From NCBI RefSeq assembly GCF_011044995.1, contig NZ_JAAKZW010000017.1:1-59341 (forward strand): a DNA stretch of 59,341 nt. The letters run 5' to 3'. This document shows, piece by piece, positions 17,544 to 25,860 of the stretch. Numbering within the stretch: the first letter of the stretch is position 1; every line of letters starts with the position of its first letter. Position numbers and translations under genes: made by a program. The notes under the pieces were generated by a model that searched no databases, was not told the DNA's origin, and was given only the letters and a program-made list of their open reading frames with translations. The stretch is from Streptomyces mesophilus (lineage in GTDB: Bacteria > Actinomycetota > Actinomycetes > Streptomycetales > Streptomycetaceae).

Positions 17544-18713
17544 GTGAGCCACCTGAGCAGCCAGCCGTCGCAGGGCAGGACCCCGCTGCGTACCGTGCAA
17601 GTGCTCGGCGGCGGCAGTGCGGGAAGCTCCGTGCACGTCAGGTCGCTCACCGGGGGACTCGTCGCCCGGGGTGTACGGGTCACGGTGTGCGCACCGGCCG
17701 AGCTGGACGAACGGTATGGATTCACCGCATCGGGCGCACGGTTCGTGCCCGTGCCGCGGCGCGCCGACCCGGTATCCGTGGCCGCGCTGCGGGCCGCCTG
17801 CGCCGAGGCCGATCTGGTCCACGCCCATGGGCTGCACGCGGCCGTACGGTCCTCGCTCGCGCGCACAAAGCCCGGCAAGCAAGGCAAGCCCGGCACCGCC
17901 CCGCGTACGCCCCTGGTCGTGACCTGGCATACGCGGGCGTACGCGGAAGGCGCGCGCGCCCATCTGCTGCGCATGATCGAGCGGCGGGTGGCCAAGGCGT
18001 CGGCCGTCGTGCTCGGCACCTCGTCCGATCTGGTCGACCGGGCGCGCAGCCGGGGCGCACGCGACGCGCGGCTCGCGCCGATCGCGTTCCCCGCGCCGCG
18101 CCGGCCGGCGGCGCCCGGGCATGACGATCCGGACCGGCTCAAGCACCAGGCACGGGCCGAACTGGGCGCCGTGGAACGCCCGTTGCTACTCGCGGTCGGC
18201 TCCCTGGAGCCGCACCGGGGTTACGGGACGCTGCTCGACGCGGCCCGGAGCTGGCTGAGCCTCGATCCGGTGCCGCTGCTCGTCGTGGCGGGCGAAGGGC
18301 CCGAACGCGGTGCGCTGCAGCGGCGGATCGACACCGAAGGGCTTCCCGTACGCCTGGTCGGCCGCCGTGAGGACGTACCCGAACTGCTCACCGCCGCCGA
18401 TGTGGCCCTGCTGCCCAGCCGCTGGGAGTCGCGTTCCGTGCTCGCCCACGAGGCCCTGCACGCCGGCGTACCGCTGGTCGCGACGGCCGTCGGGGGAGTG
18501 CCGGAACTGGTGGGCGACGCCGCCGAACTCGTCCCGTACGGCGACGCACGGGCGCTGGCGACCGCGGTCGAAGGACTGCTCGCGCAGCCCGGCCGCCGGG
18601 CGTGGCTGCGGGCGGAAGGGCTCGCCCAGGCGGCGACGTGGCCGACGGAGGACGAGACGGTGGCGCAGATCCTCAGCGTGTACGACGAGTTGACCCAGCC
18701 CTTGGGGCGTTGA
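17544..18713 (+). CDS. GT4-family glycosyltransferase
   Basis: The 389-residue protein has the GT-B layout. The N-terminal domain opens TVQVLGGGSAGSSVHVRSLT (donor-loop glycines). The C-terminal domain has LLLAVGSLEPHRGYGTLLDA, LLVVAGEGPERGAL, and the E-x7-E-type signature SRWESRSVLAHEALHAGVPL. The GTG at 17544 is used because AGGAG lies 10 bases upstream. It is 203 bases after recN on the same strand, and convergent with the PucR gene. Sugar donor and acceptor are unknown; a glycan, lipid or small-molecule acceptor are all possible. Confidence 0.87.
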   Translation: MSHLSSQPSQGRTPLRTVQVLGGGSAGSSVHVRSLTGGLVARGVRVTVCAPAELDERYGFTASGARFVPVPRRADPVSVAALRAACAEADLVHAHGLHAAVRSSLARTKPGKQGKPGTAPRTPLVVTWHTRAYAEGARAHLLRMIERRVAKASAVVLGTSSDLVDRARSRGARDARLAPIAFPAPRRPAAPGHDDPDRLKHQARAELGAVERPLLLAVGSLEPHRGYGTLLDAARSWLSLDPVPLLVVAGEGPERGALQRRIDTEGLPVRLVGRREDVPELLTAADVALLPSRWESRSVLAHEALHAGVPLVATAVGGVPELVGDAAELVPYGDARALATAVEGLLAQPGRRAWLRAEGLAQAATWPTEDETVAQILSVYDELTQPLGR

Positions 18714-18752
18714 CGCGCTCACACGGTGCCGCGGTGGGTGCCCGCGACCGCC

Positions 18753-20423
18753 TCACACGCCGGACGGGCCGTGCTTCACCAGCCTCCGCGCCCGCAGCGC
18801 CAGACTGAGCGCGAGCACCGTCTGGGGATCGTCCAGATCCGTCCCCAGCAACTCCGCGATCCGGGCCAGCCGGTTGTACAGCGTCTGCCGGTTCAGATGC
18901 AGCTCGCGCGCCGTCTCCGCCTTGCGCCCCGCATGCGTCAGATAGGTCTCGAGCGTCGGAAGCAGCGGCGCCTTCGAGCGGGCGTCGTGCTCCTGCAACG
19001 GCCCGATCGCCCGCTCCACGAACGCGGCGAGATCCGGATGCTCGCGCAGCCGCCAGAGCAGCAGTTCCGTGTCGAGCCGCCGGGCGTCGTACCAGGGCCG
19101 GTCCGACAGCCCCTGCGCGGCCGTCGCCGTCTCGGCGGCGTGCCGCAGACCCGCCGACGCCGCCATCCAGCCGCCCGCGACACCGACGACGACCACCGGC
19201 GCACGGCCCGCCGAGTGCATCCCCGCACGCTCGACACCGGCCCGCAGCGCGGCGGCCACCCGGTCGGCCACCGCCGTGCGCTCGGACTCCGAACGCAGCC
19301 CGAGCAGCAGCGGAACCCGGCCCTCCACCGGACGTACGCCCACCAGTACCGGCACCCCCACCGCCGCCAGCTCCTCCGAGACCGCACGGGCCAGCACCGC
19401 CCAGCCGCCTCCCGGCGCGAAGGTGACCGTGTCGTCCGGCAGCCGCATCACCACCGGAAGCAGCGGTCCTTCACCCGGCTTGAACCCGAGGACCCGGGCC
19501 TGCCCGGGTGCGTCCCCGGCCGCGATACGGCCTTCGGCGAGATCGGTCAGGAAGTCACCGCGCCCCCGGGCCGCGAGCTCCTCCTCCTGACGCGCCTGCA
19601 TCAGTACGACCGCCAGGATCCCGGCCGCTCGCTCGGCGGCGATCCGGTGCACCGGCAGCAGGGGCGTGCTCACCGCGAGGAGCGCGATACGGGCCCGTAC
19701 GGCACCGGAAGTGCTCCCTCCGGAGGCCCCGCCGGACCCGGGCACGTCCACGAGCACCGCGTTCGCCGGCGGTTCCGACTCCCGCGACCGTCCCCGCAGG
19801 CCCTCCCAGACCTGCAGCGGATCCACCCCGGCGGCGCCCGGCCCGGCCGCGTACAGAAGCTGTCCGTCGGCGGTCTCCAGGAACACCGGGTTGGCCGTGA
19901 ACTCCGCCAGGATCGACAGGACCTGCGGCACACCGCCCCCGCCGAGCAGCGCCTGCGTACAGCGCCGGTGCACCTCCTCGGCCTGCTGGAGCAGTGCGTA
20001 GTGCCCGTTGACGATCTCCGTGTGCACCTCCTCGGTGACCGTCACGAACGGCACCTCGCGATGCAGCTGTACGAGGGGAAGTCCCGCCGAGCGCGCGGTC
20101 TCCACGATCGCCGCGGGCAACCGGGCGAACCGCGGGCCGAGTTCCACCACGAGCGCCGCGATCTGCCGCTCGGCCAGCTTGCGCACGAAGGCGCGCTGCT
20201 CGGCCGGGCGCGTACCGAGGCCGAGCCCCGTGGTCAGGAGCAGCTCGCCGCCCTTGAGCAGCGAGGCGATATTGGGCACCTCGCCCGCGTGCACCCAGCG
20301 CACCGTGCGCTGCAGCCGCTCCGCGCCGACGACGACCTCGGGCAGCCCGCTGCGCAGTCCGGGCAGTTCGAGTGCCCGCTGGACCGTGATCCCGCCGCCG
20401 TTGGGGACCCCCTGGATGTTCAT
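18753..20423 (-). CDS. PucR-family transcriptional regulator
   Basis: The 556-residue protein has an N-terminal PucR domain (TVQRALELPGLRSGLPEVVV, residues about 13-135). A variable middle follows, and a C-terminal helix-turn-helix of the PucR type ends it (TYLTHAGRKAETARELHLNR, then QTLYNRLARIAELLG, about 490-545). PucR regulators sense nitrogenous metabolites and control purine, amine or amino-acid catabolism. It is transcribed divergently from the permease and amine oxidase genes, 160 bp apart, and is the obvious candidate to control them. Confidence 0.9.
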   Translation of the reverse strand: MNIQGVPNGGGITVQRALELPGLRSGLPEVVVGAERLQRTVRWVHAGEVPNIASLLKGGELLLTTGLGLGTRPAEQRAFVRKLAERQIAALVVELGPRFARLPAAIVETARSAGLPLVQLHREVPFVTVTEEVHTEIVNGHYALLQQAEEVHRRCTQALLGGGGVPQVLSILAEFTANPVFLETADGQLLYAAGPGAAGVDPLQVWEGLRGRSRESEPPANAVLVDVPGSGGASGGSTSGAVRARIALLAVSTPLLPVHRIAAERAAGILAVVLMQARQEEELAARGRGDFLTDLAEGRIAAGDAPGQARVLGFKPGEGPLLPVVMRLPDDTVTFAPGGGWAVLARAVSEELAAVGVPVLVGVRPVEGRVPLLLGLRSESERTAVADRVAAALRAGVERAGMHSAGRAPVVVVGVAGGWMAASAGLRHAAETATAAQGLSDRPWYDARRLDTELLLWRLREHPDLAAFVERAIGPLQEHDARSKAPLLPTLETYLTHAGRKAETARELHLNRQTLYNRLARIAELLGTDLDDPQTVLALSLALRARRLVKHGPSGV

Positions 20424-20583
20424 ATTCCGGACGCTACCTGCGGCCGCGTTTCCGGAACATCACCGGCCGGTCACAGCAGCGCCCTCAGCGCCCCCTGAGG
20501 CGACAACTCGTCGCCCCCACAGGCCGATTGCATGACTTGATGTCTGTTGTGGCCTGCGTCACTCCGGGCCAAGCTGCGCGGTC
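20424..20583. promoter_or_regulatory. Divergent intergenic region, pucR-type gene / amine permease
   Basis: A hairpin CCTCAG-N6-CTGAGG lies at 20483-20500, and an inverted repeat CAGGCC-N25-GGCCTG spans 20520-20556, close to the permease start. The second is a candidate regulator site. No clear -10/-35 pair stands out, and the permease start at 20584 has no good Shine-Dalgarno sequence. Confidence 0.4.
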
Positions 20584-22134
20584 ATGACAGATTCCTCAGC
20601 GGGTACCGGCGCAGCTCCCTCCGCAGGTACCGGCGCACCGCAGCGCGAGGTCCACCGCCTCAAGGCGAACTCCGTCGGCCTGATCGGCGTCGTCTTCATG
20701 GCCGTCGCCACCGCCGCACCGATCACCGCGATGACCGGAAACCTGCCCATCGCCGTCGGCTTCGGCAACGGCACCGGCGCACCCGCCGGCTATCTCTTCG
20801 CCACGCTCGTCCTCACGGTCTTCTCGGTCGGCTATGTCGCCATGGCCAAGCGGATCACCGCCGCCGGCGCCTTCTACGGCTACATCTCGCACGGCCTCGG
20901 CCGGATCGCGGGCATGGCGTCCGGCATGCTCGCGGTCCTCGCGTACGTGGTCTTCGAGGCCTCGATCGTCGGCGTCTTCGCGTACTTCACGAAGACGACG
21001 GTGCTCGACCAGCTCGGCTGGGATCTGCCCTGGATCCTCTACGCGGCCGCGATGCTCGCGGTCACCGGGATCCTCGCGCACTTCGACATCAACCTGACCG
21101 CGAAGGCGCTCGGTGTGATGCTGCTCGCCGAGATCGCCGTCCTGTTCGCCGTGGCCACGGCGGTGCTGCTGGGCGGCGGCGGCCCGGACGGCATCCCGGT
21201 CGAGCCGATCAACCCGAAGAACGCCTTCACCGGAGCGTCGGCGGGCCTCGGCCTGTTCTTCGCCTTCTGGTCGTGGGTCGGCTTCGAATCGACCGCCATG
21301 TACGGCGAGGAGTCCCGCAACCCGAAGAAGGTCATCCCGCGCGCCACCCTGATCTCCGTGATCGGCGTCGGCCTCTTCTACATCTACGTCTCGTGGATGA
21401 CGATCGCCGGCAACGGCCTGGCCGGCTCGGTGAAGATCTCCTCCTCCGCGAGCCCGCTCGACCTGTTCTTCGCCCCGGCGAACTCCTTCATCGGCGGCTG
21501 GGCCGTCGACACCTTCCAATGGCTCCTGATCACCGGCTCGTTCGCCTGCGGCATGGCCTTCCACCAGTGCGCCTCGCGCTACCTCTACGCGATCGGCCGC
21601 GAGGGCTTCCTGCACCCGGCACTCGGCCGTACGCACGCCAAGCACGGCTCGCCGCACATCGCCTCGTACGTCCAGTCGGCCATCGCCGTCGTCCTGGTGG
21701 GTGCCTTCTGGCTCACCGACCAGGACCCGTACATCCACCTGTACACCCTGCTCGCGATCCTCGGCACCATGGCGATCCTGATCGTGCAGACCCTGTGCTC
21801 GTTCGCGGTCATCGGCTACTTCCGCAAGAACCACCCCGAGGACCGGCACTGGTTCAAGACCTTCACCGCACCCCTGCTCGGCGGCATCGGCATGATCGCG
21901 GTCGTGGTCCTCCTGGTGATCAACATGGAGACAGCCGCGGGCCTCGCCGCCGACTCGGTCTTCTTCAAGGCCATTCCCTGGGTCGTCGGCCTCGTCTTCT
22001 TCGGCGGCCTGGCCCTCGGCTTCTATCTGAAGGCCAAGCGGCCCGCCCGCTACGAGATCATCGGCCGCGTCGTCCTCGAGGACGCGGCCGAGCGCGACAG
22101 TGAACCCGCCCCCGCCGCCACGGCCAAGGTCTGA
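20584..22134 (+). CDS. APC-superfamily amino acid/amine permease
   Basis: The 516-residue protein has about twelve membrane segments of the APC type. Typical sequences are VGLIGVVFMAVATAAPITAM in the first segment, GAFYGYISHGLGRIAGMASG, and FWSWVGFESTAMYGEESRNP (segment 6 region, then the conserved P-x-K-x-I-P-R). It should import an amine or amino acid by coupling to an ion gradient. It is 11 bases upstream of the flavin amine oxidase gene, which points to a biogenic amine such as putrescine as substrate; that is inference from context. Confidence 0.9.
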   Translation: MTDSSAGTGAAPSAGTGAPQREVHRLKANSVGLIGVVFMAVATAAPITAMTGNLPIAVGFGNGTGAPAGYLFATLVLTVFSVGYVAMAKRITAAGAFYGYISHGLGRIAGMASGMLAVLAYVVFEASIVGVFAYFTKTTVLDQLGWDLPWILYAAAMLAVTGILAHFDINLTAKALGVMLLAEIAVLFAVATAVLLGGGGPDGIPVEPINPKNAFTGASAGLGLFFAFWSWVGFESTAMYGEESRNPKKVIPRATLISVIGVGLFYIYVSWMTIAGNGLAGSVKISSSASPLDLFFAPANSFIGGWAVDTFQWLLITGSFACGMAFHQCASRYLYAIGREGFLHPALGRTHAKHGSPHIASYVQSAIAVVLVGAFWLTDQDPYIHLYTLLAILGTMAILIVQTLCSFAVIGYFRKNHPEDRHWFKTFTAPLLGGIGMIAVVVLLVINMETAAGLAADSVFFKAIPWVVGLVFFGGLALGFYLKAKRPARYEIIGRVVLEDAAERDSEPAPAATAKV

Positions 22135-22145
22135 GGAGAGCACCC

Positions 22146-23762
22146 ATGCCTCGTACGCAGCCCCTGCACGCCCTGCACCAGCTCGCCGCCCGGCACCGGG
22201 CAGCCGCACAGCTCCGCATGCCGGTCGCCGACGTACGAGGCACGGACCGTCGCGGCCTGCTCAAGCGGGCCGCGGCGCTCGGCCTCGGTGTCACCGTGGC
22301 CGGGCAGGCCACAGCCTCGGCGGCGCCCGTCCGCGCCGCCACGGCCGCCACCCCTCGTATCGCCGTCGTCGGCGCCGGCATCGCGGGCCTGACCGCTGCC
22401 CTGACCCTGCGCGACGCGGGCCTCAACTGCACGGTGTACGAGGCGAATCCGAGCCGGGTCGGCGGCCGGATCTGGACCCAGCGCGACCACTGGGCGTACG
22501 GCCAGACCTCCGAGATCGGCGGAGAGCTGATCGACACCAGCCACAAGAAGATGCTGGAACTGTGCCGCCGCTTCGGCCTGCCCACCGAGGACTTCCTCGG
22601 GGGCGGCCCGAACGGAGCCGAGGAAGTCCTCTGGTTCAACGGCGCGTACTACCCGCGCGAGGAGGCGGAACGGGACTTCAACGCCGTCTACCAGGCCCTC
22701 CACCGCGACCTCCAGGACTCCGGCGAGGTGTTCTGGAACCAGACGACACCGACCGGCACCGCCCTGGACAACATGTCGATTCACGAATGGATCGACTCCC
22801 GTGTCCCCGGCGGCCATGCCTCGCCGCTCGGCCGCTTCTTCGACGTCGCCTACAACGTCGAATACGGAGCCGACACCACCGCCCAGTCGGCCCTCGCCCT
22901 CGTCCTGCTCATGGGCTACCAGCCGAACCCCGGGAACTTCAACATCTGGGGCCTGTCCAACGAGCGCTACCACATCGCCGGCGGAAACGATCAACTCCCG
23001 CACGCCATCGCGGACTCCCTGCCCGACGGCACGATCCGGCCGGGCTGGTCCCTGAACGCCGTGCGCGCGAACGCCGACGGCACCCAGACCCTCACGTTCA
23101 CGGAGGCCGGCGCGACCCGCACGGTCACCTCGGATCACACGATCCTGTGCGTCCCACTGCCCGTCCTCAAGCAGCTCGACCTCACCAAGGCGGGCTTCGA
23201 CCCTCGTATGACGAACCTGCTGCGCGACGCCCGCATGGGCCACTGCACCAAGCTCAACATGCAGTTCAGCTCCCGCCCTTGGCGCGGCACGGGCCCCTGG
23301 CCCGGAGTCTCCGCGGGCGACTGCTTCACGGACAGCGACGTCCAGCAGACCTGGGACACCACGAAGATCCAGTCCGGTACGGGCGGCATCCTGATCCAGT
23401 ACGGCAGCGGCTCCCTCGCGAGCTCGCTGAGCCCGGCCACGCCCTTCGCCACCGAATCCGACCGCTACGTCAGGGACTTGGCGACAAGGCGACTGAAGGG
23501 CATCGACGCCTTCTTCCCCGGCACCTCGGCCAAGTGGACCGGCAAGGCCCAGCTCTCCGCCTGGCACCGCAACCCGCACGCCCAAGGCGCCTACTCCTAC
23601 TGGCCCGTGGGCTATCTGCAGCGCTACGCCGGCTACGAGGGCACCCCGCAAGGCAACATCCACATCGGCGGCGAGCACTGCAGCTACGACTTCCAGGGCT
23701 TCATGGAGGGCGGCGCGACCGAAGGCGAGCGCGCCGCCAGGGAGGTGATCGGGAAGCTGTAG
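22146..23762 (+). CDS. Flavin-dependent amine oxidase with Tat signal
   Basis: The 538-residue protein has a twin-arginine type N-terminus (TDRRGLLKRAAALGLGVTVA, residues 34-53). Then comes the FAD-binding dinucleotide fold RIAVVGAGIAGLTAALTLRD, GGRIWT, and the C-terminal flavin motif GGEHCSYDFQGFMEGGATEG. This is the monoamine/polyamine oxidase layout: an amine is oxidised to an aldehyde with release of ammonia and hydrogen peroxide. The Tat-like signal suggests export or a vestigial leader. GGAG stands 7 bases before the ATG. With the permease and PucR gene it forms an amine catabolic cassette. Confidence 0.9.
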   Translation: MPRTQPLHALHQLAARHRAAAQLRMPVADVRGTDRRGLLKRAAALGLGVTVAGQATASAAPVRAATAATPRIAVVGAGIAGLTAALTLRDAGLNCTVYEANPSRVGGRIWTQRDHWAYGQTSEIGGELIDTSHKKMLELCRRFGLPTEDFLGGGPNGAEEVLWFNGAYYPREEAERDFNAVYQALHRDLQDSGEVFWNQTTPTGTALDNMSIHEWIDSRVPGGHASPLGRFFDVAYNVEYGADTTAQSALALVLLMGYQPNPGNFNIWGLSNERYHIAGGNDQLPHAIADSLPDGTIRPGWSLNAVRANADGTQTLTFTEAGATRTVTSDHTILCVPLPVLKQLDLTKAGFDPRMTNLLRDARMGHCTKLNMQFSSRPWRGTGPWPGVSAGDCFTDSDVQQTWDTTKIQSGTGGILIQYGSGSLASSLSPATPFATESDRYVRDLATRRLKGIDAFFPGTSAKWTGKAQLSAWHRNPHAQGAYSYWPVGYLQRYAGYEGTPQGNIHIGGEHCSYDFQGFMEGGATEGERAAREVIGKL

Positions 23763-23787
23763 GCTCCCTGCGAAGCTGGGGGGACGG

Positions 23788-24381
23788 GTGGCCGACGCGT
23801 GGGACGGACCAGCCGAGGACGGCACGGACAGCGCCCTGTGGGAGACGACGGCCGCCCTCGTGCGGGCCGCGCAGCAGGGCGACGCCCTGGCCATGGACGA
23901 CCTGCTGACCCAGGTCACGCCGTATGTCACCCGACTGTGCCGCCCGATCGCCCCGCTCGACACCGCGGACGCCGTACAGGAATCGCTCATGGCCGTGTTC
24001 AAGGCGCTTCGCGGGCTGCGCGATCCGCGGGCGTTCTACGGCTGGGTGCGCACCCTCACCGTGCGCGAGGCGGTACGGGTCGCCCGCCGCACCGCGGTCG
24101 AGCGGCCCGCCGAGCCGGACGAACTGGTCCGGCTCGGCGGGCTGCGGACGGACGGCGACACGGAACTGTCGGCCGACGTCCGCGACGTACTGTCCCGCCT
24201 GCCGGTGCACTACCGCGCCGTGCTGGTGCTGCGGGAGCTCGAAGGCCTCGACGAGCGCAGCGCCGCCCGGCTCCTGGGCGTGGCCCCCGGCACGGTCAAG
24301 TCCCGTCTGCACCGGGCGCGTTCACTGTTCCGCAGGTCGTGGACGGAGCCCACGCGGCAAGGGGAGCGGCATGAGCACTGA
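23788..24381 (+). CDS. ECF RNA polymerase sigma factor
   Basis: The 197-residue protein has sigma region 2 (DALAMDDLLTQVTPYVTRLC through DTADAVQESLMAVFKALRGL, residues 32-75) and region 4 (VLSRLPVHYRAVLVLRELEG, then ERSAARLLGVAPGTVKSRLH). The GTG at 23788 has GGGGGGA just upstream. The stop lies 11 bases inside the next gene, so both are co-translated. It begins 25 bases after the amine oxidase gene on the same strand and could be read through from it. Confidence 0.9.
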   Translation: MADAWDGPAEDGTDSALWETTAALVRAAQQGDALAMDDLLTQVTPYVTRLCRPIAPLDTADAVQESLMAVFKALRGLRDPRAFYGWVRTLTVREAVRVARRTAVERPAEPDELVRLGGLRTDGDTELSADVRDVLSRLPVHYRAVLVLRELEGLDERSAARLLGVAPGTVKSRLHRARSLFRRSWTEPTRQGERHEH

Positions 24382-24829
24382 TCCGGTGGCGCGGCTGCGC
24401 GTCATGGCCGCGGGGCTCGGCGCCGCCCTGTACGCCGAGGAGTTGATCGCCCTGCCGTACGAGCAGGTGTGGGCGGTCGCCTCGGACCTGGCCGGTGAAC
24501 TTCCGCATCTCGTCCCGCTGCTGCGGGAGTTCCGGCTGGAGCCGGGCGACACCGAGCGCGGCACAGCGGTCGCGGTGGGCCCGCTCGGCACCCGGGACGC
24601 CTTCGAGGTGCGGCTTTCGCCGGGCTGGTGCCTGATGCAGTCCGGCCTGATCGTGGGCGGTATGGCCGCCGTACGCGAGGGGGACGGCACCCGCTTCGCC
24701 GTACTCGGCGCCACGCGCCCGTCCGCCCTGCGCCCCGTCCAGCGGATGTACGCGCCCCTGCTCGGACGGCGGCGCGGACGGGCCTTCCTGCGCACCGTCG
24801 AGCAGCGAGCCCGGTTGAGAGCCAACTAG
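24371..24829 (+). CDS. Unknown protein overlapping the ECF sigma gene, SRPBCC-like
   Basis: The 152-residue soluble protein has no membrane segment and a single Cys, so it lacks the H-x3-C-x2-C zinc motif of common anti-sigma factors. The pattern ELIALPYEQVWAVASDLAGE followed by beta-strand-like stretches (GTRDAFEVRLSPGWCLMQSG) resembles SRPBCC/START-like ligand-binding folds; this is a weak resemblance. The ATG at 24371 has GGGGAG 4 bases upstream and overlaps the sigma stop by 11 bases. Genes placed like this often encode the sigma factor's regulator, so a ligand-sensing control protein is possible. Confidence 0.72.
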   Translation: MSTDPVARLRVMAAGLGAALYAEELIALPYEQVWAVASDLAGELPHLVPLLREFRLEPGDTERGTAVAVGPLGTRDAFEVRLSPGWCLMQSGLIVGGMAAVREGDGTRFAVLGATRPSALRPVQRMYAPLLGRRRGRAFLRTVEQRARLRAN

Positions 24830-25740
24830 CCCCTGGAGAACAGCTTCCTCGCGGCCTCGGCGACCTCCTCCGGGCGCTCCTGCGGCAGGTGATGCCCGGC
24901 CCCGGGCACGACCCGCACCGTCAGATCGTCCGACCTGCTCTCCCCGCCGGCAAGCAGAGACGGCGCGATCACCGGATCCTGCGCGCCGCCGAGCAGCACG
25001 GTGGGCACGGTCAGGCGGTGGTGGCGCCAGGAGCCCTTCATCAGCCGGGGCACGTCCCGCAGCACGTACTGCCAGAACATCGCCTGGCCGGCATGGGCAC
25101 TCACACCGGCCGCGGCCGCGAACTCCCGCAGCTCGCCCGGCTCCCAGACCGACGCGTCGCCCACCTGCCGGCGCAGCAGAAAGCGCGTGAAGCCGGGCCA
25201 GTGCCGCAGCACGAGACGGCCGAGCACGGGGTACTCGATGAACTCGGTGAACCACATCCGCCACAGATTCGGCACCACGGCACGGTGCCTGGGCCACGGA
25301 TGCGTCATGTTGAGCGCCAGGTAGCCCGTGAACCGCTCCGGCGCCCGCAGGCACAACCGGAAACCGACATGCGCGCCCCAGCTGTGCCCCACGAGCCCCA
25401 CCCGCTCCAGACCGAGAGCGTCGAGCAGCGCGATCATGTCCCCGGCCAATCCGTCCGCGTCGTATCCGCGCTTCGGCTGCTCCGACCACCCGAAGCCCCG
25501 CAGATCCGGCACGATCAGCCGGTGCTGGGCGGCCAGTCGCGCCGTCACCTTGCGCCAGCCGTACCAGTGCTGCGGAAAACCGTGCAGCAGCAGAAGCGGC
25601 GAACCGCTGCCGTACTCCGCTATGTGCAGCCGGGCGCCGGGCACGGTCACCCAGTGGTGCACGGCCCCTTCGTCGTACGGCATGGGCCGGCCGGACACCG
25701 CCGTGCCGTGCTCCGGAGTGGATCCCGTCGTAGAAACCAC
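24826..25740 (-). CDS. Alpha/beta hydrolase, epoxide-hydrolase-like
   Basis: The 304-residue protein has the alpha/beta hydrolase landmarks: oxyanion region LLLLHGFPQHWYGWRKV (near 48-64), nucleophile elbow VGHSWGAH with Ser near residue 117, acid GGAQDPVI and base His in VPGAGHHLPQERPEEV. A Ser nucleophile argues for an esterase, haloperoxidase-like or C-C hydrolase rather than a true Asp-type epoxide hydrolase. The start is GTG at 25738-25740. Its Shine-Dalgarno (GAGGGA) lies inside a perfect 12-bp stem (see 25741-25808). Its stop codon shares CTAG with the convergent gene. Confidence 0.87.
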   Translation of the reverse strand: MVSTTGSTPEHGTAVSGRPMPYDEGAVHHWVTVPGARLHIAEYGSGSPLLLLHGFPQHWYGWRKVTARLAAQHRLIVPDLRGFGWSEQPKRGYDADGLAGDMIALLDALGLERVGLVGHSWGAHVGFRLCLRAPERFTGYLALNMTHPWPRHRAVVPNLWRMWFTEFIEYPVLGRLVLRHWPGFTRFLLRRQVGDASVWEPGELREFAAAAGVSAHAGQAMFWQYVLRDVPRLMKGSWRHHRLTVPTVLLGGAQDPVIAPSLLAGGESRSDDLTVRVVPGAGHHLPQERPEEVAEAARKLFSRG

Positions 25741-25808
25741 GATGCGTCCCTCTCGCCTGCGCGCGGATCGCTGTCGATTCCGCGTCGGCAGGCCAGGAGG
25801 GACGCATC
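25741..25808 (-). promoter_or_regulatory. Long hairpin covering the hydrolase ribosome binding site
   Basis: The perfect repeat GATGCGTCCCTC / GAGGGACGCATC (25741-25752 with 25797-25808) encloses further paired segments: 55-60 with 88-93, 62-67 with 79-84 and 67-70 with 75-78 (last two digits, in 257xx). Together they form an almost continuous hairpin of about 27 bp. On the minus-strand RNA the last arm contains GAGGGA, the Shine-Dalgarno sequence of the hydrolase gene, and ends directly at its GTG. It could terminate GH15 transcripts or hide the ribosome binding site. Confidence 0.75.
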
Positions 25809-25818
25809 GCCCGAAAGG

Positions 25819-25855
25819 TTCCCGGCACTCGGGAAAATTCCCGGGAACCCGGGAA
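25819..25855. repeat. Cluster of TTCCCG/CGGGAA half-sites
   Basis: Within 37 bp the motif TTCCCG or its complement CGGGAA occurs at 25819, 25830, 25838 (as the perfect palindrome TTCCCGGGAA) and 25850. The copies form overlapping inverted repeats just downstream of the GH15 stop on the minus strand. They may be a terminator for GH15 or operator sites for the hydrolase gene. Confidence 0.55.
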
Positions 25856-25860
25856 AGGGA

